A stretch of 64,000 nucleotides of DNA from Halalkalibacillus sediminis (GTDB lineage: Bacteria > Bacillota > Bacilli > Bacillales > Alkalibacillaceae), in contig NZ_PJNH01000003.1 of assembly GCF_002844535.1 (NCBI RefSeq), forward strand, positions 310,001 to 374,000. Direction: 5' to 3'. The notes beneath the pieces were generated by a model. It ran no database searches and had not been told where the DNA came from. It saw only the letters and a program-made list of their open reading frames with translations. How positions within the stretch are numbered: the stretch's first letter is position 1; each line of letters begins with the position of its first letter. A program made the position numbers and the translations under genes. Positions 9,234 through 18,152 of this stretch are shown piece after piece.

Positions 9234-10487
9234 CTAGTGCACCTTCTCCACGTCATAACCCTCTTCTTCCAAAATCGAAACGATATGAGGTTCTAGGATC
9301 AAGTGAAGGCTACCCACAATCACGAAATATGTTTGGCCTTCGCCATTCTCTAAGAAGCCTTCGATTTCCTCTGCCATACCATAATTTCTGTCATCATTAA
9401 TTGCCTTCATGAATGCCTCAGCTTCTTCATCAACCTCATCTGTCGCAACTTCTTCTTCCATCAATGAATCCAATAGATCGTCTTCGTCTCCAGCTTTATA
9501 TAACTCGAACATTTCAAGCATATCCTCTTCCATTTCTTCAAGTGAAATCAAAGAATCCTCGAGCATTTCAATTTGATACTCTTCAGACGTGTCAGCGAAA
9601 ATTCCTAGCTGCTCCTCCACCGTTTCAAGGTCTTGGACTTCTTTGTCATCCATGTTTGCTTTATTTAGAAAATATTGGTCCACTCCGAATGTGTAACCTA
9701 ATTCTTGCATCATCAGCTGCTGAATCAACGTCGATAAAAACCAAGGTTTATACTGTTCAACCATCTCGACACCTAGACCAAAGCCGTTCAATGCTTGATC
9801 AACTTCTTTGTATAGATCTTCTGGCAAATGGTCTTGAAGAGTAGTTCCATCTTGATAAGTTCCTAACTCATTATTCAGTTGCTGCATTTCTCCCATATCC
9901 ACATTATTCAAATCGATCTCGGGTACAATCACATCAGATTCATGATAAGCCGTTTCTATTTTTTCATGTAATGGATAAAAATCTCTTGTTCCTGCATGAA
10001 TCGTCCCCTGCAGGTATACAGTAGTTCCCTCATTCTCTACTTTCCACAGGAATCCGCCTGGGCCATCAGGTCTTCCGTATGTTTTTTCATTATGTATGAC
10101 TTCAATTTCGTTAGCGGTCAATTGATCTACAATTTCTTGTTGATCATCAACATCTCTATAAGGATTCTCCGATAAGTCAACCTCTTTTAGACCTTCCATT
10201 TCAAGCAAAACACTGATATCTGAAATGTCGTTATCCGAAAGGTCCAACATTTCAACTCCATCAAAGGCTTCCAAGCCACTTAGTTCCATTATCTCACTTT
10301 CAGATAAATCTAATTCGGAAACTGTTTCTACATCGCTGACTGACCAGTCCTCTTCTGTGTTATCTATTTCATCAGCAATCGCGGCTTCCAAGTTTTCATC
10401 GGAAAACTCTACTGTTTCTTCCGATTGACAAGCTGCTAACAAACCTACAACCATTACCATCACAATAAGAATTCTCTTTTCTTTCAC
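9234..10487 (-). CDS. Lipoprotein with leucine-rich repeats fused to a TraB/GumN domain
   Basis: A 417-residue acidic lipoprotein. Domains in order: signal peptide with lipobox LLAAC (Cys20), a short leucine-rich-repeat segment of SDS22/internalin style (about 45-115; VSELDLSES, VEMLDLSDNDIS, LKEVDLSENP), then a TraB/GumN domain from about 140 to the end. The GumN domain begins FLWKVENEGTTVYLQGTIH, carries GTIHAG and ends with YFVIVGSLHLI, the paired GxxH motifs that would bind metal in TIKI-like proteases. It should be anchored outside the membrane. The start is GTG 10487 (or 10490), placed by AGGGGCGG upstream and by the signal peptide. LRR plus GumN is an uncommon combination; the repeats may recognise a protein partner (inference). 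Confidence 0.82.
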   Translation of the reverse strand: MKEKRILIVMVMVVGLLAACQSEETVEFSDENLEAAIADEIDNTEEDWSVSDVETVSELDLSESEIMELSGLEAFDGVEMLDLSDNDISDISVLLEMEGLKEVDLSENPYRDVDDQQEIVDQLTANEIEVIHNEKTYGRPDGPGGFLWKVENEGTTVYLQGTIHAGTRDFYPLHEKIETAYHESDVIVPEIDLNNVDMGEMQQLNNELGTYQDGTTLQDHLPEDLYKEVDQALNGFGLGVEMVEQYKPWFLSTLIQQLMMQELGYTFGVDQYFLNKANMDDKEVQDLETVEEQLGIFADTSEEYQIEMLEDSLISLEEMEEDMLEMFELYKAGDEDDLLDSLMEEEVATDEVDEEAEAFMKAINDDRNYGMAEEIEGFLENGEGQTYFVIVGSLHLILEPHIVSILEEEGYDVEKVH

Positions 10488-10737
10488 CACTCGAACCGCC
10501 CCTACTTTTCCAGATAATTGAATCGTACCAAACCCCTCTACCAATAGCAATAACACTTAGTACAAAATTGTTCCTCAATAAAAGGTTTCAGTTTCATCAT
10601 TACGTGGTAATGGATACGTAATAACTTTGTCGAATTTTTAATAACAATTTGCAATAAGTACATGTTCTTTGAGCGTTTGCAAATACTATTTATCATCCAA
10701 TGAACGAATAATCCAACCATGTTAGTGGGGAACATCT

Positions 10738-12231
10738 ATGAATATTCATTTCACGTCACTTGAACAATTAAATATTTCAAATATATGGGGACCAAGGGAA
10801 CAGGACGTATCGGACTTATCTTTCCATTCCGACCGAATCGACCCTCCCTCTATTTTTTTCTGCATAAAAGGTTCTACAGAGGACGGGCATAAGTATATAC
10901 TTGACGCCATTCAAAAAGGAGCCAAAGTGATTGTCGGGACGAACGAGAAGGTCCTCGAGCAATCAAGCTCATTACATCCTGATCTTACGTTTATTTCTGT
11001 AAAAAATATCAGGCAGACAATGGCCATAATTGCTAAATATATGTATAAAAAACCGGATGAATCATTAAAAACTATAGGAATCACAGGGACCAATGGAAAA
11101 ACGACTGTCGCCGCATATGTGCGGTCATTACTTTCTTTATTAGGTATACGTACAGGATCTATCGGGACGACCGGCATTTGGTCAGATAACCAAAAGCTCC
11201 CCTATAAGAAAAGTACACCTACCACTCCTGAATCTTTAGATATATTCAGGATTTGCAGACAATTATCAGATTTGAAAAATGATGCCGTGGCGATGGAAGT
11301 CTCTTCAATTGCCTTAGACCAGTACAGAGTGGAGGGCATCGATTTCGATGTGGCCATTCACACCAATTTTTCTGAAGAGCACTTGGAATATCACAAGACA
11401 ATTGAACATTACAGAGATTGTAAATTACGTTTGTTCAAACAAGCTAAGACTGCGGTTGTCAACATTGATGACGATGGTATGGCTGACGAAATTCTAGAAA
11501 CGTACACAGGACCATTAATCACTTATAGCCTTGAGAGTGATACAGACGCCGATTTATTTGCATCGAAGGTCAATGTAGATGAAGATGGAAGCTATTTCGA
11601 TCTTACTTATCAAAATCAAACTTACGAGCTTTTTGTCCCTGTCTTCGGTGATTACAATGTTGCGAATGTGTTATCAGCAATTGGTTGCGCACTCCACCTA
11701 GGCTATACAATGAATGAAATCATACATGTCATCGGAAAACTCGAAGGTCCACAAGGGCGGTTTGAAGTAATTTCTAAACCAAACAACCAAAAAGTGATTC
11801 TTGATTACGCCCATACACCCGTTGCACTAAATCGCCTAATTGAGGAAGTTAAGAAACTAAAGTATGAACGATTGATTGTCATGATTGCGGGCATTGGCAT
11901 ACGCGACTTCAACAAAATGCCAAAGATGGCACAGATGATTGAAGGACAGGCTGATGAAATTGTCGTGACAGTCGATCACCCTGGCTATCATGACCCACAA
12001 GAAGTAGTCGATCAAGTGATGACAGGTTTCAAAGAACCCACTGCATCAAACATCCACACTTCATTAACTAGAAAAGAAGGTGTGGAGAAAGCATTACATC
12101 TCTCCAATGAGGGCGACATCATTCTTTTGACAAGTGGTTGCATTAATGACGCTCAGATTATCAAAGGGAAGGAGGTCCCTCATTCTGATACGGACATTAT
12201 TGATGACTACTACGAAAAATCCCTTTGCTAA
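10738..12231 (+). CDS. MurE-like Mur ligase (UDP-MurNAc-tripeptide synthetase paralog)
   Basis: A 497-residue three-domain Mur ligase: N-terminal UDP-binding domain (1-105), ATP-binding central domain with ITGTNGKTT (115-123) and MEVSS (186-190), the carbamylated-lysine site DCKLRLF (Lys229), then GPQGRFEVI (338-346) and a C-terminal domain. In canonical MurE a DNPR or DNPA motif sets the diamino-acid specificity; here the matching place reads VDHPGYHDP (412-420), and the usual GCGGDRDxxKRP stretch is IAGIGIRDFNKMP. So it joins an amino acid to a UDP-MurNAc-peptide or similar substrate, but probably not meso-DAP or Lys in the usual way. It is a stand-alone gene, outside any mur/fts cluster, with its own terminator. 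GTGGGG is the ribosome site. Likely a paralog beside a housekeeping murE elsewhere. Confidence 0.82.
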   Translation: MNIHFTSLEQLNISNIWGPREQDVSDLSFHSDRIDPPSIFFCIKGSTEDGHKYILDAIQKGAKVIVGTNEKVLEQSSSLHPDLTFISVKNIRQTMAIIAKYMYKKPDESLKTIGITGTNGKTTVAAYVRSLLSLLGIRTGSIGTTGIWSDNQKLPYKKSTPTTPESLDIFRICRQLSDLKNDAVAMEVSSIALDQYRVEGIDFDVAIHTNFSEEHLEYHKTIEHYRDCKLRLFKQAKTAVVNIDDDGMADEILETYTGPLITYSLESDTDADLFASKVNVDEDGSYFDLTYQNQTYELFVPVFGDYNVANVLSAIGCALHLGYTMNEIIHVIGKLEGPQGRFEVISKPNNQKVILDYAHTPVALNRLIEEVKKLKYERLIVMIAGIGIRDFNKMPKMAQMIEGQADEIVVTVDHPGYHDPQEVVDQVMTGFKEPTASNIHTSLTRKEGVEKALHLSNEGDIILLTSGCINDAQIIKGKEVPHSDTDIIDDYYEKSLC

Positions 12232-12240
12232 TTTTTTTAG

Positions 12241-12269
12241 GCAGGTAACTATTAGTTATCTGCTTTTTT
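12241..12269 (+). terminator. Terminator of the MurE-like gene
   Basis: Arms GCAGGTAACT and AGTTATCTGC (one G-U pair) with a 3-base loop, followed by TTTTTT. It lies 10 bases past the stop codon. Confidence 0.85.
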
Positions 12270-12334
12270 CGGTTATGATTAAGGGAAATAAGGGTATGAA
12301 ATGATAATAGACTTACATAAAAGGGCGATGAAAA

Positions 12335-13804
12335 ATGCAAATTTACAGAAAGTGGTTCCAACGGAAAAAGTGGCTATTCATAATAGGCCTAGCACTTATT
12401 TTAATTACAATGATGCTCTTCCACAGACTCAAGCCAATTCCGGAAGGGATGTCATATGCAGGGGATGTTCATCAGATTGCAGAGGATGATATTGAATTTT
12501 TGTATGATCTGACATACGAAAAAGATGGCGAGGAAGTTTATGATCAATCAATTTTTGATACGTTATACCGAACGATTGAAGAGGCCGAAGAATTTCTCAT
12601 CTTAGACATGTTCATGATTAATTCATATACAGACGGCTCTCGGGATTATCCAGAGATCAGTTCAACCGTTTCGAACAAAATTCTTGAGCAGATGGAAGAA
12701 CACCCTGACTTAAAAGTTGTCTTCATCAGTGATGTTATCAACACCACTTACGGGTCACACGAGGCAGAACAATTAGCCCCTCTCCGTGAGGCAGGAGCTG
12801 AAGTCATTTTTACAGATCTAAACCGTTTACGGGATCCAAACATTTATTATTCAGGACTTTGGCGTTCTGCGTTCCAATGGTTTGGGCAGAAAGGTAACGG
12901 ATGGATTTCGAATCCGATGGTCAAAGATGCTCCCCAAATCACGTTACGTTCCTTCCTGAAATTGTTCAATGTAAAAGCAAATCACCGGAAAGTAGCAATT
13001 ACAGAAAATGAAGGAATGATCATTTCTGCCAATCCACATGATATGAGTGGTTTTCATTCTAATATCGGCTTTAAAGTCAAAGGTGAGATTTTAAAAGATA
13101 TGATCACCGCCGAGAAAGCTATCGCAGAATTTTCAGGAGGAGATATGGGAGCTTTTCCTACCGAAGAGGAAGTCGATGAACTAGTTGAGCCTTCTGAAGG
13201 TGAAGATTCCGGAGTGCAAGCTCAAGTTGTTACAGAAAGTAAAATTGAAGCATCAGTAGTAGATGCCATCAATCGTGCAGAAAAGGGCGATGAAGTCTGG
13301 GTAGGAATGTTTTACTTGGCCGACCGTGAAATCGTGGATGCGCTCGAGGCTGCAGCTGATCGTGAAGCAGAGGTTAGAATCGTACTAGATCCGAACCAGA
13401 ATGCTTTCGGTAACGAAAAAATGGGACTTCCGAACCTTCCAGTAGCTGGGGAATTGCAAGAACTCAACACTGACTACCTCAATATTAGATGGTATGACAC
13501 GAATAAAGAACAATTCCATACTAAACTTCTTTACGTCCGTTATTCTGATGAAAGTGAAATTATTGGTGGATCCGGGAATTATACATCACGAAATATGGAT
13601 AACTATAATCCAGAAGAGAACTTAAGAGTCATCGCTTCAAATGATAGCGAGATTACGAACAATGTGGACGAATATTTCAATAGAATTTGGAGTAACGAAG
13701 ATGGCATATACACTGTTGAATATTCAGAGAAACAAAACAGACTCTCAACAGTCAAATATATAGGGTATTTATTACAAAAAATGTTCCAAGTAACAACCTA
13801 TTAA
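12335..13804 (+). CDS. Phospholipase D-like membrane-anchored protein
   Basis: A 489-residue protein with one N-terminal membrane anchor (about 12-29) and two PLD-like halves. The first catalytic motif is NHRKVAITE (His217, Lys219) and the second FHTKLLYVR (His395, Lys397), each followed by the usual small-residue stretch (SANPHD and GGSGNYTSRN). The histidine and lysine of both HxKxxxxD motifs are kept, but the aspartate is Glu in the first and Arg in the second. The family includes cardiolipin synthases, phosphatidylserine synthases and phospholipases; the single anchor and extended acidic linker (275-300) suggest an extracytoplasmic enzyme rather than a classical two-helix Cls. The ATG follows AGGGCGATG. 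It sits alone between a terminator and a bidirectional terminator. Confidence 0.8.
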   Translation: MQIYRKWFQRKKWLFIIGLALILITMMLFHRLKPIPEGMSYAGDVHQIAEDDIEFLYDLTYEKDGEEVYDQSIFDTLYRTIEEAEEFLILDMFMINSYTDGSRDYPEISSTVSNKILEQMEEHPDLKVVFISDVINTTYGSHEAEQLAPLREAGAEVIFTDLNRLRDPNIYYSGLWRSAFQWFGQKGNGWISNPMVKDAPQITLRSFLKLFNVKANHRKVAITENEGMIISANPHDMSGFHSNIGFKVKGEILKDMITAEKAIAEFSGGDMGAFPTEEEVDELVEPSEGEDSGVQAQVVTESKIEASVVDAINRAEKGDEVWVGMFYLADREIVDALEAAADREAEVRIVLDPNQNAFGNEKMGLPNLPVAGELQELNTDYLNIRWYDTNKEQFHTKLLYVRYSDESEIIGGSGNYTSRNMDNYNPEENLRVIASNDSEITNNVDEYFNRIWSNEDGIYTVEYSEKQNRLSTVKYIGYLLQKMFQVTTY

Positions 13805-13845
13805 GCCTGAGAAATTTGTACTCAATCTATTTTTACTTTTAAATA

Positions 13846-13900
13846 AAACCTCTATCTTAGCTATAGACAATTTGTCGGTAGCAAGATAGAGGTTTTTCAT
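13846..13900. terminator. Bidirectional terminator
   Basis: Perfect 13-base arms AAACCTCTATCTT (13846-13858) and AAGATAGAGGTTT (13883-13895) with T-tracts on both strands. It lies between the converging PLD-like gene and the ABC-2 permease gene. Confidence 0.85.
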
Positions 13901-14003
13901 CGATTTAAATATGTTCATTTCGCGAGGAAAGCTGTGCCTCGGAATATTTTTCAATCATTGCAAAATTATTTCCCCGGAAATAATGCCAAGTTTCGACACC
14001 AAA

Positions 14004-15146
14004 TTAGCTCTTAGCATCTCTCAAAAACGGCTTGAAAACTCGAGTGGCAATCAACAACCCTATGCCTCCTACCCCTAGCAAGATAATTACCGAAAGGCCG
14101 ATGTCTAAAAAGTTAGCACCTCGGAGCATGATGTCTTGAAAGCCTTGTTGCGCCCAATATTGTGGTACGAATAGACCAATGGTTTGAATGAAATCAGGCA
14201 TGATCTCCATAGGAACCCATAAGCCTCCTAACATCGCCCCACCTAATGCAAGAATTTGTGTGATCATGATGCCGAAATTCTCACTTTTAGAAAATAGAGC
14301 TATCGCTAAGCCTAAGCCAGTTGTCGTTAACGTCAACGCTATAGTTAAGACAGTGATTGCTACAAGATCTCCTAAGTATAAGTCGTACACAAAATAGCCG
14401 AATCCCAGCAGTGCCCACGTTTGTACAAAAACGATCAGTATAAAAGGGATCCATTTACCAATTAAATATTGGTACTTATTCAATGGTGTGCTCGTAAGTC
14501 TTGCAAGCATACCGCTTTCTTTATCTTTAAGAAAAGAAGTAACCATGGAAATGATGATGAAAAATGTGAACATAACTGTATAGCCCGGTACAATTTGAGT
14601 AATGGCATTCATTTCTTCCGACTCATGACGCGTTTGATCAATTGTTACTGGGGGCTCCAATAGTGCATCTTGCTCAACTTCATCATCCACATACTGTGTA
14701 ATCATGCGGTTAATCTTTTGTTCTTGAAACCCGTTTGCTATATTTTCTAATAAATTTTGAACGGGACGTACGTTATCTTGCTTAACTCCATCAAAATGGA
14801 ATTCAACTTCATTCGCTTGACCTTCAAATAATTTTTCCTCAAATCCCTCAGGAAGGAAAACGAAAGTACTTATTTCACCAGATTCGATCAAAGAAATAGC
14901 TTCCTTTTTGCTCTCAGCTTTCTCTAATTCAAAGACCTCCGAGCCCTCAACGGCTGAAAGGAACTGTTCAGACATCTCAGTTTCATCCTCGTCCATATAA
15001 TGGATGGTATATGTAACATTATCTACTTCTCCAAACATAAAGGCGAATAAAACAATAAATAGAATCGGCATTCCGAGTAACCAGAAGAAAAAGCTCTTAT
15101 CCTTTAATTGTTTCTTCAATTCATTTTTAGCTATACTCCAAATCAT
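14004..15146 (-). CDS. ABC-2 type transporter permease
   Basis: A 380-residue permease: one N-terminal helix (about 19-40), a large extracytoplasmic domain rich in Glu/Asp (about 45-175), then five helices (near 185-375). This is the layout of YhgE/NatB-like ABC-2 exporters such as linearmycin or antibiotic resistance permeases. The acidic external domain fits a halophile. A GAGGAGG site lies 7 bases before the ATG. The gene begins 12 bases after the stop of the ATPase gene at 15159, so the pair forms one exporter operon. Substrate unknown. Confidence 0.85.
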   Translation of the reverse strand: MIWSIAKNELKKQLKDKSFFFWLLGMPILFIVLFAFMFGEVDNVTYTIHYMDEDETEMSEQFLSAVEGSEVFELEKAESKKEAISLIESGEISTFVFLPEGFEEKLFEGQANEVEFHFDGVKQDNVRPVQNLLENIANGFQEQKINRMITQYVDDEVEQDALLEPPVTIDQTRHESEEMNAITQIVPGYTVMFTFFIIISMVTSFLKDKESGMLARLTSTPLNKYQYLIGKWIPFILIVFVQTWALLGFGYFVYDLYLGDLVAITVLTIALTLTTTGLGLAIALFSKSENFGIMITQILALGGAMLGGLWVPMEIMPDFIQTIGLFVPQYWAQQGFQDIMLRGANFLDIGLSVIILLGVGGIGLLIATRVFKPFLRDAKS

Positions 15147-15158
15147 AAGCTTCCTCCT

Positions 15159-16067
15159 CTAGTCTCTTAACGAAGTGCCTGTCAGTGTCAGAAAAATATC
15201 TTCTAGGCTTCGTTTAGAAATCTCCAAACGTTCAACACTTATATTTTTTTCTATGAAAATACTCGCCAAATCATCCATGACTTTTAACGGTTCTTCCGTT
15301 TCCACGACAAAACCATCCTTCACCTCTGTAACCTCTCCGAATGTAACCAAATCTTTCTTTTTAATGCCTTCACTCTGTACGAAGATGGAAGGGGTGGCGT
15401 GCTTCTTCAATATTTCACGGATTGAACCATACTCGACGATATTCCCGCTATCTATCAAAGCGATTTCATCACAAAGATTCTCTACTTCTTCCATGTAGTG
15501 ACTTGAATAAAGCACAGTCTTTCCTTCTTTTTTTAAATCTTTTATAATATCAAAGATATAATTTCTAGATTGAGGGTCTACGCCAACTGTAGGCTCATCC
15601 AGTATGATGATTTTCGGGTTATGAAGTAATGCACAAGCGATATTCATCCTCCGTTTCATCCCACCTGAAAAAGAAGAGACTAAATCTTTGCGACGGTCAT
15701 ACAGTCCGACTTTTTTCATTACCTTGTCCATCGCATGCTTTAAGTCATTTCCTTTAAGGCCATAAATTCTACCAAAGAACGAAAGGTTATCGATCGCAGT
15801 CAATTTTTCTTCTAGACAAATCTCCTGTGGTACATAGCCTAGTTTTTTCTTGATAGAATCACGGTTTTCTCTCAAAGGTTGGTCAGACACAAGAGCCTCA
15901 CCCTCAAAATCTTCTAAAATACAGGACAAAATCTTCATCAATGTTGATTTGCCTGCTCCATTTGGTCCAATTAGCCCAAAACAAATACCATTACTGATAT
16001 GTAGATTCACGTCATCAAGAGCAACCCTTGGTCCGTAATGCTTGTGAATATGGTTAAGCTGAATCAA
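15159..16067 (-). CDS. ABC exporter ATP-binding protein
   Basis: A 302-residue ATPase with Walker A GPNGAGKST (34-42), Walker B IIILDEP, and switch His in SSHYMEEVE. The signature reads SFSGGMKRR, so the first Leu of LSGGQ is Phe, common in the DrrA/LnrL exporter group. The C-terminal 80 residues (DUF4162-like) are typical of exporter ATPases. I chose TTG 16067, because AGGGAG sits 7 bases upstream and would be inside the coding region if ATG 16085 were used. Cotranscribed with the permease at 14004. Confidence 0.88.
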   Translation of the reverse strand: MIQLNHIHKHYGPRVALDDVNLHISNGICFGLIGPNGAGKSTLMKILSCILEDFEGEALVSDQPLRENRDSIKKKLGYVPQEICLEEKLTAIDNLSFFGRIYGLKGNDLKHAMDKVMKKVGLYDRRKDLVSSFSGGMKRRMNIACALLHNPKIIILDEPTVGVDPQSRNYIFDIIKDLKKEGKTVLYSSHYMEEVENLCDEIALIDSGNIVEYGSIREILKKHATPSIFVQSEGIKKKDLVTFGEVTEVKDGFVVETEEPLKVMDDLASIFIEKNISVERLEISKRSLEDIFLTLTGTSLRD

Positions 16068-16185
16068 TATCTCACTCCCTAACATTTTTTATCTATTTAC
16101 TACTTAACATTATACATAATTTTATGGGTATTCTTTCACATATATTATATCTAAGATTGTTTTATAACTATAAACTATCATTAAA

Positions 16186-16215
16186 AAAGTCGGGCGAAAG
16201 TACCCGACTTTTTCT
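16186..16215. terminator. Bidirectional terminator
   Basis: Arms AAAGTCGGG (16186-16194) and CCCGACTTT (16203-16211) with an 8-base loop and T-tracts on both strands. On the minus strand it ends the large permease gene at 16222. Confidence 0.85.
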
Positions 16216-16221
16216 ACTAAG

Positions 16222-17652
16222 CTACCAAATCCAAATGGCTACCAGCGTCGATATGATCAAACCACACATAACTGGAATGAAGTTTTTGCGAGCCAACTCT
16301 AAGGCTGAAACACCACAGAACCCTGCTACTGCAACTAATGATGACCATGCGACTAGCGTTCCACCACCCGTCCAGATTGAACCCATCTGTCCGATAGCAG
16401 CTAGTGTTGCTGAGTCGATATCACCTGTCGCCAAAGCTCCTGACAATGCTCCAGTTAGTGGTAGACCAGAAAATCCTGATCCATCTAACCCAGTGATGAT
16501 TCCAATGATCAATATCCCAAAGGCGGTCAAGAATGCACTTTCTGGAATGACGTTTTGACCCGCTTCAACTAGATCGAATAATAATGCCGGGCCCGCTTCT
16601 TCTCCCATCGATAATATTCCTGCAGAAAAGTCGCCACTTCCAAGAAAGAAAAAACCTGCAATTGGGATAACTGGACCCATAGCCTTGAAAGCAAAGACAA
16701 AGCCATTGGTAATATGTTCACTTATACGGTCCAACGCTTTTACTTTACCAAAAGCGATCGAAGCTGCGGCTAAAAGTATGACGGCAACTCCACCGATTAA
16801 AGCTGCACCGTCCCCTCCTTCGAACCCACCTTCTCTTCCACCTGAGAATTTGGTATAAATCATAAAAACCATAATACCAAGCATTGCTAGCGGAACGAGA
16901 ATAGCGAAGATCTTTTTCAAACGAGGTGAGGAGGTCGTAGCCATCGTACTCGACACTTCAGACTTCGTTTGACCAGGTAACGTCTTCAATTCTTCCAGGT
17001 TTTCAGGATCATCTGGCTTCCTAATATTCTTCCTTGTCATAAAGTAAGCTATTGAAATAGCTATTGCACCAGCGACCAAGGAAAGTAACAAAGCCTTACC
17101 GGCTACTGCACCTGTCGAAACACCTGCAGATGAGGCACTAAGCATAGGTGCTACCTGCATAATATAGTCTGAAGATAACGCCATCCCCTGCCCAGCCAAA
17201 GCTACTACCATTGCTGCCCCTATAACAGGTAAACCAACGCGGACTGCTGCTGGTACCAATAAAGCACAAATCAAAGGAACTGCTGGGGTAGGCCAAAAGA
17301 ATAATGAAATGACAAACGTTATTCCAATCAGCACAACATAAGCAATGTGCCCATTGGTCATAATCTTTTGCACAGGCGCAATCATTTGCTGATCGGCACC
17401 TAAATCTTTTAATGAATGAAGTAAAGCGACCATAAACGTAATGATTAAAAAAATACTGAATAACTCTTTGGCAGCCGTTAGATTCGCATTAAAAACTGCC
17501 GTAAAACCTGTTACTAAACTTCCTTTATATAACCACGCCACTAAAAATGTTCCTAAAAGCGTCGGTAAGACGACTCCTTTACGGAACACCATTGTCAGTA
17601 TTACAACTAACGTCACGATGGCGTAAGCCCAATGAGCTACTGTCAATTCCAC
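16222..17652 (-). CDS. Large multi-pass permease, ion-transporter superfamily type
   Basis: A 476-residue integral membrane protein with about 11-12 helices. A cytoplasmic loop around residues 205-235 (KNIRKPDDPENLEELKTLPG region) splits it into two halves, and small-residue motifs recur in membrane (FFWPTPAVPLICALLVPAA; GTLVAWSSLVAVAGFCGVS), as in the GntP/SLC13-like ion-transporter superfamily. It probably imports an organic anion, but I cannot name the substrate. The start is GTG 17652, 8 bases after AAGGGGGA; the ATG at 17679 lies upstream of that site. Single gene followed by a strong terminator. Confidence 0.7.
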   Translation of the reverse strand: MELTVAHWAYAIVTLVVILTMVFRKGVVLPTLLGTFLVAWLYKGSLVTGFTAVFNANLTAAKELFSIFLIITFMVALLHSLKDLGADQQMIAPVQKIMTNGHIAYVVLIGITFVISLFFWPTPAVPLICALLVPAAVRVGLPVIGAAMVVALAGQGMALSSDYIMQVAPMLSASSAGVSTGAVAGKALLLSLVAGAIAISIAYFMTRKNIRKPDDPENLEELKTLPGQTKSEVSSTMATTSSPRLKKIFAILVPLAMLGIMVFMIYTKFSGGREGGFEGGDGAALIGGVAVILLAAASIAFGKVKALDRISEHITNGFVFAFKAMGPVIPIAGFFFLGSGDFSAGILSMGEEAGPALLFDLVEAGQNVIPESAFLTAFGILIIGIITGLDGSGFSGLPLTGALSGALATGDIDSATLAAIGQMGSIWTGGGTLVAWSSLVAVAGFCGVSALELARKNFIPVMCGLIISTLVAIWIW

Positions 17653-17863
17653 CTTGATGTCCCCCTTTTGGAACATCATATGTATACACGCCTATGTTGG
17701 TGCGCGTACGAAACGAACAAACTACTTTTTTACATTTACATTTCAAATTGGCAGAATGAGTTTAACTTTTCATACATTCGGATATCTGAACAGCACAAGC
17801 TAATAATAAAAGTAGCTTACAAAGAGAACCATATATTATAAATTCAAAACTGGAGGTAATATC

Positions 17864-18046
17864 ATGAACCTTATGAGAGCGAAAGATATCAAAGAAGATC
17901 CAAATATGAGAAACGTAATTTATAAAGACGAGTATGTTTATATTGAAGATATTGATGATGAAAACCAGAAAGCTACCATACACTACGTTAAACGTTCGGA
18001 AACAAATTTCGAAGTGGACGTACAAGAATTAAAAGAAGAAGAATAA
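17864..18046 (+). CDS. sspH: H-type small acid-soluble spore protein
   Basis: A 60-residue protein matching the SspH family: it begins with MRAKDIKEDP after a short lead (family NVxRAKEIxESP) and continues NVxYxxxxVYIEDIDDENxxAxIH, ending in a Val-Asp-Val-rich acidic tail. SASP-H proteins are made in the forespore and packed in the spore core. The ATG is 7 bases after TGGAGG; a second ATG four codons in would also be possible. It is followed by its own terminator. It is direct evidence that the organism makes endospores. In B. subtilis the gene is controlled by a forespore sigma factor; I did not identify a promoter here. Confidence 0.9.
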   Translation: MNLMRAKDIKEDPNMRNVIYKDEYVYIEDIDDENQKATIHYVKRSETNFEVDVQELKEEE

Positions 18047-18055
18047 TTCACTCAA

Positions 18056-18083
18056 AAGAGCCTCTTTTTAGAGGTTCTTTTTT
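18056..18083 (+). terminator. Terminator of sspH
   Basis: Arms AGAGCCTC (18057-18064) and GAGGTTCT (18071-18078) with one G-U pair, then TTTTTT. It starts 10 bases after the stop codon. Confidence 0.85.
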
Positions 18084-18152
18084 GCATAATTGTTAGTCAA
18101 TTGTTTAATGCTTAATCAGAGCTCTTTTTAAAAACAAGGAGGAATGACAGGT

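Noticed and set aside
9413-9844. 143-codon plus-strand frame opposite the GumN-like lipoprotein
   Set aside because: Antisense shadow; Leu/Pro/Gln-rich composition and no ribosome site.
12301-12489. 62-codon frame overlapping the start of the PLD-like gene
   Set aside because: Different frame from a conserved protein, no ribosome site.
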